From Gammaproteobacteria bacterium (GTDB lineage: Bacteria > Pseudomonadota > Gammaproteobacteria > Granulosicoccales > Granulosicoccaceae), in the NCBI GenBank assembly GCA_020444765.1, contig JAGRHW010000123.1, forward strand, positions 1-9,650: DNA of 9,650 nucleotides. The letters run 5' to 3'. Position 1 is the stretch's first letter, and each line of letters starts with the position of its first letter. The position numbers and the translations under genes are program-made. Shown here piece after piece: positions 1 to 5,870 of this stretch. Under the pieces are notes generated by a model. That model was not told the origin of the DNA and ran no database searches. It saw only the letters and a list, made by a program, of their open reading frames with translations.

Positions 1-72
1 ACCTTCCGCACAATGGCGTATCGCCGGTCAGCGTTTTATACTGATTCCAAACGTGGGGTGGAGGTTGCCGCT

Positions 73-1212
73 ATGAAAAATCTTGCACGGACAGGTTGGT
101 TTGTCGTTTTCTTTCTTTGCTGCTCCGGTTTGCTGGCGCAGCAGGCGATCGAGGAGTCGACGGAAAAAGGGCGGATAAGGGCCCAGGTGTTGGCGAGCGG
201 GCTGGATCATCCCTGGTCGCTGGCGTTTTTGCCGGACGGACGCATGCTGGTTACGGAGCGTTCGGGCCGTTTGCAGTTGCTCGATGCCGATGGCGGGGTA
301 ATCGGTTCGGTGGCCGGTCTTCCGCCGGTCGCGGTGCGTGGGCAGGGCGGTTTACTGGATGTGGCCGTTCATCCTGATTTTGCCCGGAACCAGCTGATCT
401 ATCTTTCCTGGGTGGCGCGTGGCGAAGGCGGCACCGGTACCGAGGTGGGCCGTGCGCGGTTCGACGAACAAACGCGGGCGCTGCATGATCTGGACGTGTT
501 GTTTCGCTTGACGCCAAAATCCGGCACCTCACGGCATTTTGGTTCTCGATTGATTTTCGATGGCAAGGGATTCCTGCTGATTACGCTGGGCGACCGGGGT
601 GAGATGGAACGCGCGCAAAAACTCGACGACCATGCCGGATCGGTGATCCGCCTGACCGAGGATGGCGAGATTCCACCGGATAATCCTTTTGTCGGCAGGG
701 ACGGTGCCAGGGCGGAAATTTTCAGCTACGGTCATCGTAATATCCAGGGCGCATTTCTGCATCCATCGACCGGCGAGCTGTGGGTTCACGAACACGGGCC
801 GCAGGGCGGTGACGAGCTGAATATTGCCCGGACTGGTAATAATTACGGCTGGCCGGTGATCACTTATGGTGTCAATTACGGCTCCGGCACGAAGATCGGC
901 GAAGGTCAGGAAAAACCCGGTATGCAACAGCCCTTGTATTATTGGGTGCCGTCGATCGCGCCATCCGGCATGACGTTTTACACCGGTGATCGGTTCAAGG
1001 AGTGGCAGGGCAATATCTTTGTCGGCTCACTGGCCTTTCAAACGTTGGTGCGCCTTGAAGTCGACGGCGAAAAGATTACCCATGAAGAGCGTATGTTCGA
1101 GCGCCGGCTGGGCAGAATTCGCGACGTGCGAACCGGACCCGACGGTTTGCTTTATCTGCTGACCGATTCCTCGAACGGCATGTTGCTGCGAGTCGAACCG
1201 GTAATACAATAG
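73..1212 (+). CDS. yliI: PQQ-dependent aldose sugar dehydrogenase, secreted (YliI/Asd family)
   Basis: Likely a soluble periplasmic quinoprotein that oxidises aldose sugars with PQQ, on a six-bladed beta-propeller fold. The frame is open from position 13, but the ATG at 73 is preferred. GGAGG lies 8 bases upstream, and translation from there begins with a signal peptide: basic MKNLAR, a hydrophobic stretch, and likely cleavage after SGLLA. The 379-residue product is normal for the family. Family blocks appear in order: a GLDHPWSLAFLPDG blade start, GQGGLLDVAVHPDF, HFGSRL followed by a TLGDRG block, SYGHRNIQG, HEHGPQGGDELN, NYGWPVITYG, and near the end RDVRTGPDGLLYLLTD. The HGPxGGDELN and YGWP blocks are very typical of YliI-like proteins. 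It converges on the next gene with a six-base gap, and no hairpin terminator is visible. Family assignment is secure; the true substrate, and whether the host makes PQQ, cannot be seen here. Confidence 0.92.
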   Translation: MKNLARTGWFVVFFLCCSGLLAQQAIEESTEKGRIRAQVLASGLDHPWSLAFLPDGRMLVTERSGRLQLLDADGGVIGSVAGLPPVAVRGQGGLLDVAVHPDFARNQLIYLSWVARGEGGTGTEVGRARFDEQTRALHDLDVLFRLTPKSGTSRHFGSRLIFDGKGFLLITLGDRGEMERAQKLDDHAGSVIRLTEDGEIPPDNPFVGRDGARAEIFSYGHRNIQGAFLHPSTGELWVHEHGPQGGDELNIARTGNNYGWPVITYGVNYGSGTKIGEGQEKPGMQQPLYYWVPSIAPSGMTFYTGDRFKEWQGNIFVGSLAFQTLVRLEVDGEKITHEERMFERRLGRIRDVRTGPDGLLYLLTDSSNGMLLRVEPVIQ

Positions 1213-1218
1213 CCAGCT

Positions 1219-1773
1219 CTAGACCAGATGCTGGCGCAGCTCGCGTTCGAGAAATTCGATATTGCGCCGGACATTGCCGAGAAACGGATTGATCGACAGG
1301 GCTTTGCGGAAACCCGACATTGCGGAAATCCTGTCGCCGCTATGCAGGTAAATCAGCGCCTGGCCGGATAGCGCGCCGAAATGCCTCGGTTCAAGCGAGA
1401 GTGTTTTGTCGACATCGTTGAGGCTTTTTTCATAATCGCCCAGCAGATAATAGACCGTCGCGCGCTTGTTCCAGGCCTCGGCGAAATCCGGCTTGATTTC
1501 GGTAATGCGGGTGAAGATGGCCAGTGCCTTGTCGAGCTTTTGTTCATCGAGATACGCGATACCGGTTTCCATCAGTTCGGCGGCATTCTCGTCTTCTATT
1601 TCAAGCCAGCGACGCCAGATCTGGCGCGTGATTTCGGCGCCTTCATAGCGGTTTTCAGTGGTTTGCAACAGCTCGAACAGGGTGTCGAGATGGTCGTCGT
1701 TTTGATCGGCATGGCCGGGGGCCAGGGCGACACAGGCGCCGAATAACACTATTGCCAGCAGGGTGTTTCTCAT
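1219..1773 (-). CDS. secreted tetratricopeptide (TPR) repeat protein
   Basis: A 184-residue protein with a signal peptide: MRNTLLAIVLFGACVALAPGHA, probable cleavage after residue 22, with C14 inside the hydrophobic core rather than in a clear lipobox. A helical, charged segment (25-60) is followed by about three TPR units at residues 64-96, 97-130 and 131-164. They show the usual pattern: A/G at helix packing positions, then a Pro-containing turn (EIKPDFAEAW, SLEPRHFGAL, SINPF). The start is supported by GGGAG seven bases upstream. Such proteins normally act as periplasmic scaffolds; no partner can be named. It lies 83 bases downstream of fdhD in the same direction, but a promoter-like sequence in the gap suggests it can be transcribed separately. 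The family is clear, the role unknown. Confidence 0.85.
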   Translation of the reverse strand: MRNTLLAIVLFGACVALAPGHADQNDDHLDTLFELLQTTENRYEGAEITRQIWRRWLEIEDENAAELMETGIAYLDEQKLDKALAIFTRITEIKPDFAEAWNKRATVYYLLGDYEKSLNDVDKTLSLEPRHFGALSGQALIYLHSGDRISAMSGFRKALSINPFLGNVRRNIEFLERELRQHLV

Positions 1774-1806
1774 TGCAGAACTCCCGTTTCAGCCAGACGT
1801 CCTGTG

Positions 1807-1836
1807 ATAGTAGAGTTTTTTGCCGGTTGATTTCAA
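1807..1836 (-). promoter_or_regulatory. possible sigma70 promoter for the TPR gene
   Basis: Read on the minus strand: TTGAAA (plus 1831-1836, 5 of 6 matches to the -35 consensus), an 18-base spacer, then TACTAT (plus 1807-1812, 4 of 6 to the -10). This predicts a start of transcription near 1800 and a leader of about 27 bases before the ATG at 1773. Spacing is slightly long and no transcript data exist, so this is tentative. Confidence 0.4.
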
Positions 1837-1856
1837 GCGCTCCGGTCGGCGCGAGG

Positions 1857-2723
1857 TCAGCTTCGGCGTGTGTTGTCGTCATTATTGCTGCCGGATTTGC
1901 TCGGCCGTGCGTCCAGTTCGATCGATTCCGCACCGTTATAGATCATAAAATGCCGTCCTTTGGCGCGTGCAATCATGGTAATGCCGATGCGTTCGGCCAG
2001 TTCCAGGCCTTTTTGCGTGATGCCGGAACGCGACAGCAGCGCCGGTATGCCCATTTGCGCGACCTTGATGACCATCTCCGAGGTCAGGCGGCCGGTCGTA
2101 TAGAAAATCTTTCCGCTGCCGTCGATGTTCTCCAGCCACATATGACCGGCGATCGCATCGACCGCGTTGTGCCGGCCAACGTCTTCGGTAAAAAATTCAA
2201 TCGATTCGCCGTCACACAAGGCGCAACCGTGCACCGCGCCGGCGCGTTTGTACACGTCGTTAAAGGCATTGAGGTTTTTCAGTAAGGCATAAATCGACGA
2301 TTGCCTGAGCCGCAGCGGCGCGATGCTGAGCTGATCGATTTCATCCATGATCCTGCCGAACACGGTGCCCTGACCGCAACCAGTGGTGACCGTGCGTCTG
2401 GCGAGTTTTTCCTCCCAGCCCTCGATGCCGGCAAAAGTCGTCACCGCAACCGCGTCGCTGTCCCAGTCGACCTGAACCGATTTGATCTCTGCCAGGGATT
2501 GCACAAAGCCCTGGTTTTTCAGAAACCCCAGCACCAGCAGCTCCGGATTGAGGCCCAGCGTCATCAAGGTCACGATCTCGCGCTTGTCGACATACAGCGT
2601 CAAAGGCTGCTCGGCGGCGATATAGGAGGTACGCTGTTCGCCGTATTCATCAACCGCGACAACCGTGCGGGCCGGTTCGAGACTGGCCGCTGTCATTTGC
2701 GGGCGGTGTGTTGGTGTGTTCAT
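1857..2723 (-). CDS. fdhD: formate dehydrogenase accessory sulfurtransferase FdhD
   Basis: A cytoplasmic protein that passes sulfur from the cysteine desulfurase IscS to the bis-MGD cofactor before it enters formate dehydrogenase. At 288 residues it is close to the E. coli length (about 277). Recognisable blocks: AAEQPLTLYVDKREIVTLMTLG (38-59), LVLGFL.NQGF (64-73), RRTVTTGCGQGT (109-120), GAVHGCALCDG (162-172), the hallmark EDVGRHNAVDAIAG (180-193), TTGRLTSEMVIKVAQMGIPALLSRS (209-233). The active-site loop has a single cysteine, C116; where E. coli has a C-x-x-C pair, the second position is glycine (119). A different C-x-x-C (C167, C170) sits in the GAVH block. The ATG at 2723 is the longest start. 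It has no clear Shine-Dalgarno sequence, and an ATG at 2696 is an alternative. No formate dehydrogenase or molybdopterin genes are in the window. Confidence 0.95.
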   Translation of the reverse strand: MNTPTHRPQMTAASLEPARTVVAVDEYGEQRTSYIAAEQPLTLYVDKREIVTLMTLGLNPELLVLGFLKNQGFVQSLAEIKSVQVDWDSDAVAVTTFAGIEGWEEKLARRTVTTGCGQGTVFGRIMDEIDQLSIAPLRLRQSSIYALLKNLNAFNDVYKRAGAVHGCALCDGESIEFFTEDVGRHNAVDAIAGHMWLENIDGSGKIFYTTGRLTSEMVIKVAQMGIPALLSRSGITQKGLELAERIGITMIARAKGRHFMIYNGAESIELDARPSKSGSNNDDNTRRS

Positions 2724-2890
2724 TTAATGTTTTTGTATAAGCACTTTGCGCATCGGTGATTGACTGATCGCGGATAGCCTGTTCAGGACTATCATGCAGT
2801 GAATAAGGGTAATCGGACAAGTACCGGAGAATATTGCGGGGGAGAGGTTTAATACCGGCGAAAAGTACGGGAATTTTTAATGCAATGAAC

Positions 2891-2920
2891 AAACGGGCCG
2901 GATAAACCTCCGGCCTGTTT
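2891..2920 (-). terminator. hairpin terminator after small gene A
   Basis: Inverted repeat with arms 2891-2901 and 2910-2920 (11 pairs including one G-T, core GGCCGG/CCGGCC) around an 8-base loop. It starts 12 bases after the stop of the small gene ending at 2932. On the minus strand the stem ends in GTTT and is followed by a T-rich GTTCATTG run. This fits intrinsic termination of that gene before fdhD, although the T tract is imperfect. Confidence 0.6.
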
Positions 2921-2931
2921 GCTGTGAATGT

Positions 2932-3180
2932 TCAAGAAATATTGATGGTTGTGTTGGCGTTGATGTTATCGTCGCCGCCGTCACCGGATACCGCCATATT
3001 GGCCTGTTGCTGAGCCTGCTGAACCGCTTGCTGCGCAGCACCCATGGCGGCGCCGCTGCCTCCGATGCCGTCGACGATGCCGGCGCCTGCGACGCCGAGA
3101 GAGTTCAGATCCTGGGCACTGGCATTACCTTGTGAACCCATGTTGCCTTGAATGATGTCACCACCTGATTTGTCAGCCAT
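2932..3180 (-). CDS. small Gly/Ala/Gln/Asn-rich protein, paralogue A
   Basis: An 82-residue protein of unrecognised family. It is accepted as a real gene because a second copy, 74% identical over its full length without gaps, lies at 3861-4109, and because GGAGAACG ends three bases from its ATG. Layout: MADKSGGDII at the N-terminus, a polar Gly/Asn segment, QDLNSLGV (23-30), a small-residue stretch GAGIVDGIGGSGAA (32-45), a Gln/Ala helix-like run (48-64), and an acidic, strand-like tail GGDDNINANTTINIS (68-82). It has no aromatic residue, Cys, Pro, Arg or His, and Lys4 is the only basic residue. There is no signal peptide and no convincing membrane segment. Glycine pairs near the middle recall peptide leaders, and GDGGDDNIN loosely recalls one RTX nonapeptide, but neither assigns a function. 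It is transcribed away from the adjacent DsrC-family gene and ends at a hairpin terminator. Confidence 0.8.
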   Translation of the reverse strand: MADKSGGDIIQGNMGSQGNASAQDLNSLGVAGAGIVDGIGGSGAAMGAAQQAVQQAQQQANMAVSGDGGDDNINANTTINIS

Positions 3181-3475
3181 TGTCGTTCTCCGTTAGTCAT
3201 AAATGAAGTTGGTCTATAAGCTCCGGAACCGTTGTGTTCCGATGTGTTTATCATCCTGATTCAGCCGGATTGGCTCGAGGACAAAATACCATAGTTTTTG
3301 TGTTTTTTTACCCGAAAGGGTGTTGAACCGACCGAATGGAGCAGTTTTAACCCTGCAATGTTGAGGGCATTTGGCGGAAAAAAACGATCCAGTGGGAGTA
3401 TTGAGGCGATTTGACGCGGCAGGCACACTGAGAGCCTGCACTACAGCTTAAAGTAATAACAAGAGGATAATTATA
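3181..3475. promoter_or_regulatory. divergent intergenic region between small gene A and the DsrC-family gene
   Basis: A 295-base stretch without a convincing gene; it must hold the promoters for both flanking genes. It contains an inverted repeat CGGAAC-N6-GTTCCG (3224-3241), 43 bases upstream of small gene A, where an operator could sit. A second inverted repeat, GCAGGC-N9-GCCTGC (3419-3424 and 3434-3439), lies just before the DsrC-family gene. There are T-rich runs around 3294-3309. I could not identify a -35/-10 pair with confidence for either gene. Confidence 0.45.
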
Positions 3476-3799
3476 ATGACTATGCCGCCCCGTGATAACG
3501 AAGGTTACCTGGAAAATCCGCAGGACTGGACAGCGGAAATCGGCGAGGCTCTGGCAAGTGAGATGGGTATAAGTCTGAATGAAGAGCAGTGGCAGGTAAT
3601 CCGCTTTGTGCGGACACACTTCGAAAATACCCAGACCGTCCCGGAAGCCAGGCTGATGCTGCGCTATATGAAGGAGGAAATGGGTGAGGACAAGGGCACC
3701 CGCAAATACCTTTACCACTTGTTTCCGCATGGCTATGCACAAACGGCCTGCAAATTCGCCGGGATGCGCAAACCGCTTAAATTGATGCTCGATGTCTGA
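3476..3799 (+). CDS. DsrC/TusE-family sulfur-relay-like protein with only the upstream cysteine
   Basis: A 107-residue cytoplasmic protein of the DsrC/TusE/gamma-sulfite-reductase family. Members carry sulfur as persulfide or trisulfide on C-terminal cysteines, as a partner of DsrAB or in tRNA 2-thiouridylation. Visible family features: GYLENPQDWT (10-19), a helix with LNEEQWQVIRFVR (34-46), VPEARLMLRYMKEEMG (55-70), GTRKYLYHLFPHG (74-86), and the tail QTACKFAGMRKP (89-100). The only cysteine is C92, equivalent to CysB of DsrC. The site 11 residues later, where DsrC and TusE carry the penultimate CysA, is hydrophobic, and the tail ends LKLMLDV. It is therefore neither standard DsrC nor TusE. 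AAGAGGA lies 8 bases before the ATG. No dsr or tus genes adjoin; two paralogous small genes flank it on the other strand. A regulatory or protein-binding role is possible but inferred. Confidence 0.9.
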   Translation: MTMPPRDNEGYLENPQDWTAEIGEALASEMGISLNEEQWQVIRFVRTHFENTQTVPEARLMLRYMKEEMGEDKGTRKYLYHLFPHGYAQTACKFAGMRKPLKLMLDV

Positions 3800-3822
3800 C
3801 CGGCAATGCCATGAAGGGTAGT

Positions 3823-3856
3823 AAAAAGGCCCGTATCTTTACGATACGGGCCTTTC
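3823..3856. terminator. bidirectional hairpin terminator
   Basis: A perfect 13-base-pair stem (arms 3825-3837 and 3843-3855, GC-rich core GGCCCG/CGGGCC) with a 5-base loop lies between the convergent DsrC-family gene and small gene B. On the minus strand the stem runs into five T's, ideal for ending small gene B, whose stop is 5 bases away. On the plus strand TTTC follows, giving weaker termination for the DsrC-family gene. Confidence 0.85.
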
Positions 3857-3860
3857 GCCG

Positions 3861-4109
3861 TTAAGCGATGTTGATCGTGGTGTTGGCGTTGATGTTGTCG
3901 TCGCCGCCTTCGCCGCTTACCGCCTGGTTGGCTTGAGCCTGGGCCTGCTGGATAGACTGGCTGGCTGTTCCGGCGCCGGCACCTGCGCCGCCCATGCCGT
4001 CAACGATGCCGGCTCCGCCAACGCCCAGAGCGTTGAGGTCCTGGCCGGAAAGGTTGCCCTGGCCGCCGAGGTTTGCTTGTAAAATGTCGCCACCTGATTT
4101 GTCTGTCAT
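3861..4109 (-). CDS. small Gly/Ala/Gln/Asn-rich protein, paralogue B
   Basis: The second 82-residue member of the pair. The frame is open upstream to 4274, but the start is set at the ATG at 4109. That ATG aligns exactly with the start of paralogue A and has the same GGAGAACG motif three bases upstream. By hand alignment 61 of 82 positions match A, with no gaps; most changes are among Ala, Gly, Ser, Thr, Ile, Leu and Met. Fixed parts: DKSGGDI (3-9), QGN (17-19), QDLN (23-26), GAGIVDG (32-38), QQAQ (54-57), and the 14-residue block GGDDNINANTTINI (68-81). Like A it lacks aromatics, Cys, Pro, Arg and His. I recognise no family. The conservation pattern points to selection on the protein, with the C-terminal tail as the most constrained element. 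A strong hairpin terminator follows directly. Confidence 0.82.
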   Translation of the reverse strand: MTDKSGGDILQANLGGQGNLSGQDLNALGVGGAGIVDGMGGAGAGAGTASQSIQQAQAQANQAVSGEGGDDNINANTTINIA

Positions 4110-4253
4110 GATCGTTCTCCGAATAAAAGTTGGTTTGTTTAAGTCGACGGGTTGAGTCGTTGCCCGTTGATGAACATAATGCGTTAGCCGATGTTTGTTC
4201 TCCGTGAAATAAGCGCTGTGGTTTTGTGAAATTTTCCCGACTCTCCATTGATA

Positions 4254-4835
4254 ATGAACACTGACGATCCACATGAAATAGAACTGGTTTTTGCGGATCT
4301 GCCCGCCGGCGATTTCTGGGTGTTTGCCTATGGTTCGCTGATGTGGCGGCCGGATTTCGACTTCGTTGAAAAACGCGATGCCTGGCTGCCCGGCTACCGG
4401 CGATCTCTGTGTGTCTGGTCATGGCATCATCGCGGCACCGAGGAAAATCCGGGCCTGGTTTTCGGGCTGGATAAATCTGTTGCGAAAGCTGATATCAGGT
4501 GCCAGGGTTGTGTTTATCGTGTGGCCGCTGAAAACCGGGTTGCAACCCTGATCAATCTGCGGGATCGGGAGCTGATTACCAATATCTACCAGCCTGCCGT
4601 TCTGGATTTGCAGACGGCGCAGCAGGAAACCTTACCGGCTCTGACATTTATCGTCGACCAGCAACATCCGCAATATGCCGGTCAATTGCCCGCCGAACGC
4701 TGTGCCGAAATAGTCCGGTCCTCGCGGGGCAAGAGTGGTGAAAATACCGATTATGTTTTATCGACCTGGAATTATCTCGCGGCTTGTAATATCCAGGATG
4801 AACACCTGCGCGCGGTTTGCGAGCACCTTGCTTGA
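4254..4835 (+). CDS. ChaC-like gamma-glutamylcyclotransferase
   Basis: Resembles the ChaC/GGCT-like enzymes that split glutathione (gamma-Glu-Cys-Gly) into 5-oxoproline and Cys-Gly in the cytoplasm. The substrate-binding loop is seen as FAYGSLMWRP (residues 25-34 from this ATG). It is followed by the ChaC-typical GYRRSLCVWSWHHRGTEENPGL (47-68), then GCVYRV and LRDRELITNIYQP. In that last block E106 corresponds to the family's catalytic glutamate. Later come TFIVDQQHPQYAG and the C-terminal YLxxx region. Length, 193 residues, is slightly short of typical ChaC (about 230). The ATG at 4254 is chosen over a TTG two codons earlier; neither has a good Shine-Dalgarno sequence. The gene is divergent from small gene B (144 bases) and ends 13 bases from the convergent LysR gene. 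Its link to the DsrC-like neighbour through thiol chemistry is only inference. Confidence 0.88.
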   Translation: MNTDDPHEIELVFADLPAGDFWVFAYGSLMWRPDFDFVEKRDAWLPGYRRSLCVWSWHHRGTEENPGLVFGLDKSVAKADIRCQGCVYRVAAENRVATLINLRDRELITNIYQPAVLDLQTAQQETLPALTFIVDQQHPQYAGQLPAERCAEIVRSSRGKSGENTDYVLSTWNYLAACNIQDEHLRAVCEHLA

Positions 4836-4848
4836 ATGCAGATGGCGT

Positions 4849-5694
4849 TCAGATGTTCCTGTTGTCCAGCATATTACGTAAGGCATCGATCAGGGGGTCG
4901 ATCAGCGATTTGTCGCGATTGCTTTGATAAACCAGCCAGGAGGGCAGCACGAATTGCGGTGAACCGGCGGTTTCGATCATCCGGCCGTCAGCGATATAGT
5001 CTTCTGCCAGGCGGTGCGGAAAATAACCCGAACCGCCATGCCTCAGCATGTATTGCAAACCAAGCCAGCCGATATTGACCGACAGGGCAGGACCGCCGGC
5101 ATCCGGATAACTGGCTTTGTGCTGCGCATGAAATTCGGGGCCCCAGTCCACCTCGATGTATTCTGCCTGGTTCGATGAGCAAGTTGTCGAGCTGAGCAGC
5201 ACGGTTTGTTCGTCCATCAGGTGGGCAAGCTCCAGATTGGGTCGTCGCTGTGGCGTGTACATAACGCCGATATCAATGCGTCCATCGATCAGGCCCTGCA
5301 TCAGGTCGGCTTCAAAGCCGCTTTCCGCGCGTATGGAAACATCCGGCATGCTGTGGCGGATTTCCGCGAGCCAGTCGATCAGCAAACCATCCCAAAGACC
5401 AATCCGTGCACCGATAACGATGCTCGCCCGAAAGCCTTCCGGCCGTCCCAGATCGTGTCGCGCCTGTTCGACGGTACGAACCAGCATCGCCGCATGCTTC
5501 TGGAAGCGCCGGCCGGCATCGGTCATGTCCGCACCGGATTTGCTGCGGACGAACAGGGAAACGCCAAGATACTCTTCCAGTGCCTTGATGCGGGCGCTGA
5601 CCGTCGACTGGGTTATATGCAGGCGTTCCGAGGCGGCGACAAAGCTGCCGGCGGAGGCAACCGCAAGAAAGGTGCGGGCCTGTTCTGTATCCAT
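4849..5694 (-). CDS. LysR-family transcriptional regulator
   Basis: A 281-residue DNA-binding regulator with the usual LysR layout and length. The winged helix-turn-helix is at residues 1-62 (MDTEQARTFLAVASAGSF, AASERLHITQSTVSARIKALE, LGVSLFVRS), a linker helix follows to about 88, and then the periplasmic-binding-protein-like effector domain (about 91-275), which includes DLMQGLIDGRIDIGVMY. The start is supported by GAGGAGA eight bases upstream. LysR proteins commonly control the divergent gene, here the formyl-THF cyclo-ligase, and repress themselves. The shared 176-base intergenic region carries two dyads that could be its sites. The effector cannot be read from sequence. It converges on the ChaC-like gene with a 13-base gap and no obvious terminator. 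Confidence 0.93.
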   Translation of the reverse strand: MDTEQARTFLAVASAGSFVAASERLHITQSTVSARIKALEEYLGVSLFVRSKSGADMTDAGRRFQKHAAMLVRTVEQARHDLGRPEGFRASIVIGARIGLWDGLLIDWLAEIRHSMPDVSIRAESGFEADLMQGLIDGRIDIGVMYTPQRRPNLELAHLMDEQTVLLSSTTCSSNQAEYIEVDWGPEFHAQHKASYPDAGGPALSVNIGWLGLQYMLRHGGSGYFPHRLAEDYIADGRMIETAGSPQFVLPSWLVYQSNRDKSLIDPLIDALRNMLDNRNI

Positions 5695-5750
5695 CGGGGC
5701 TGTCTCCTCGTTACGGAGTGGGCGCTCTAACCATCGAACAAGTCGATATC

Positions 5751-5787
5751 ATAATGCATTATTAATCGTTTTACCGATTTGAAACGA
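5751..5787. promoter_or_regulatory. dyad elements in the LysR / cyclo-ligase intergenic region
   Basis: Two inverted repeats stand close together: a perfect 12-base palindrome ATAATGCATTAT (5751-5762), and TCGTTT-N10-AAACGA (5766-5771 and 5782-5787). Both lie between the divergent starts at 5694 and 5871. AT-rich interrupted dyads of this size fit LysR-type binding sites. The second overlaps the proposed promoter of the cyclo-ligase gene. The assignment to the neighbouring LysR protein is inference. Confidence 0.45.
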
Positions 5788-5798
5788 CCGGCTAGGAT
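5770..5798 (+). promoter_or_regulatory. possible sigma70 promoter for the cyclo-ligase gene
   Basis: TTTACC (5770-5775, 4 of 6), a 17-base spacer, then TAGGAT (5793-5798, 4 of 6). Transcription would begin near 5805, leaving a leader of about 65 bases. It is a moderate match supported by ideal spacing and by overlap with a dyad. Confidence 0.35.
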
Positions 5799-5870
5799 GT
5801 CCGGGTGCGGTTTGTCGACGGTTGCAACAGGTTGTTTATCGTGATGAAAGGCGTTGGAGTAACAGCAATA

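Noticed and set aside
13..72. N-terminal extension of the sugar dehydrogenase frame
   Set aside because: It would bury the signal peptide behind 20 polar residues, whereas the ATG at 73 has a GGAGG site and a clean signal sequence.
1213..1234. CCAGC/GCTGG hairpin at the convergent end of the sugar dehydrogenase and TPR genes
   Set aside because: Only five base pairs, inside the TPR coding end, with no T tract on either side.
2650..2892. 80-codon minus-strand open frame over the fdhD start
   Set aside because: It overlaps the fdhD coding start, has no homology I recognise, and looks like chance in a 208-base intergenic region.
3214..3441. 75-codon minus-strand open frame in the DsrC upstream region
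   Set aside because: No ribosome site and no paralogue; the sequence looks like noncoding promoter DNA.
3181..3475. peptide-toxin or two-peptide bacteriocin system built from the small genes
   Set aside because: Glycine pairs invite the idea, but there is no ABC exporter, peptidase, immunity gene or modification enzyme in the window.
4110..4274. 55-codon upstream extension of small gene B
   Set aside because: The homologous start in paralogue A, with an identical ribosome site, fixes the ATG at 4109; the extension has unrelated composition (aromatics, Arg, His).
4000..4422. 140-codon minus-strand open frame over small gene B and the ChaC-like gene
   Set aside because: It overlaps two supported genes in another frame and reads as Arg/Pro-rich, low-quality sequence.
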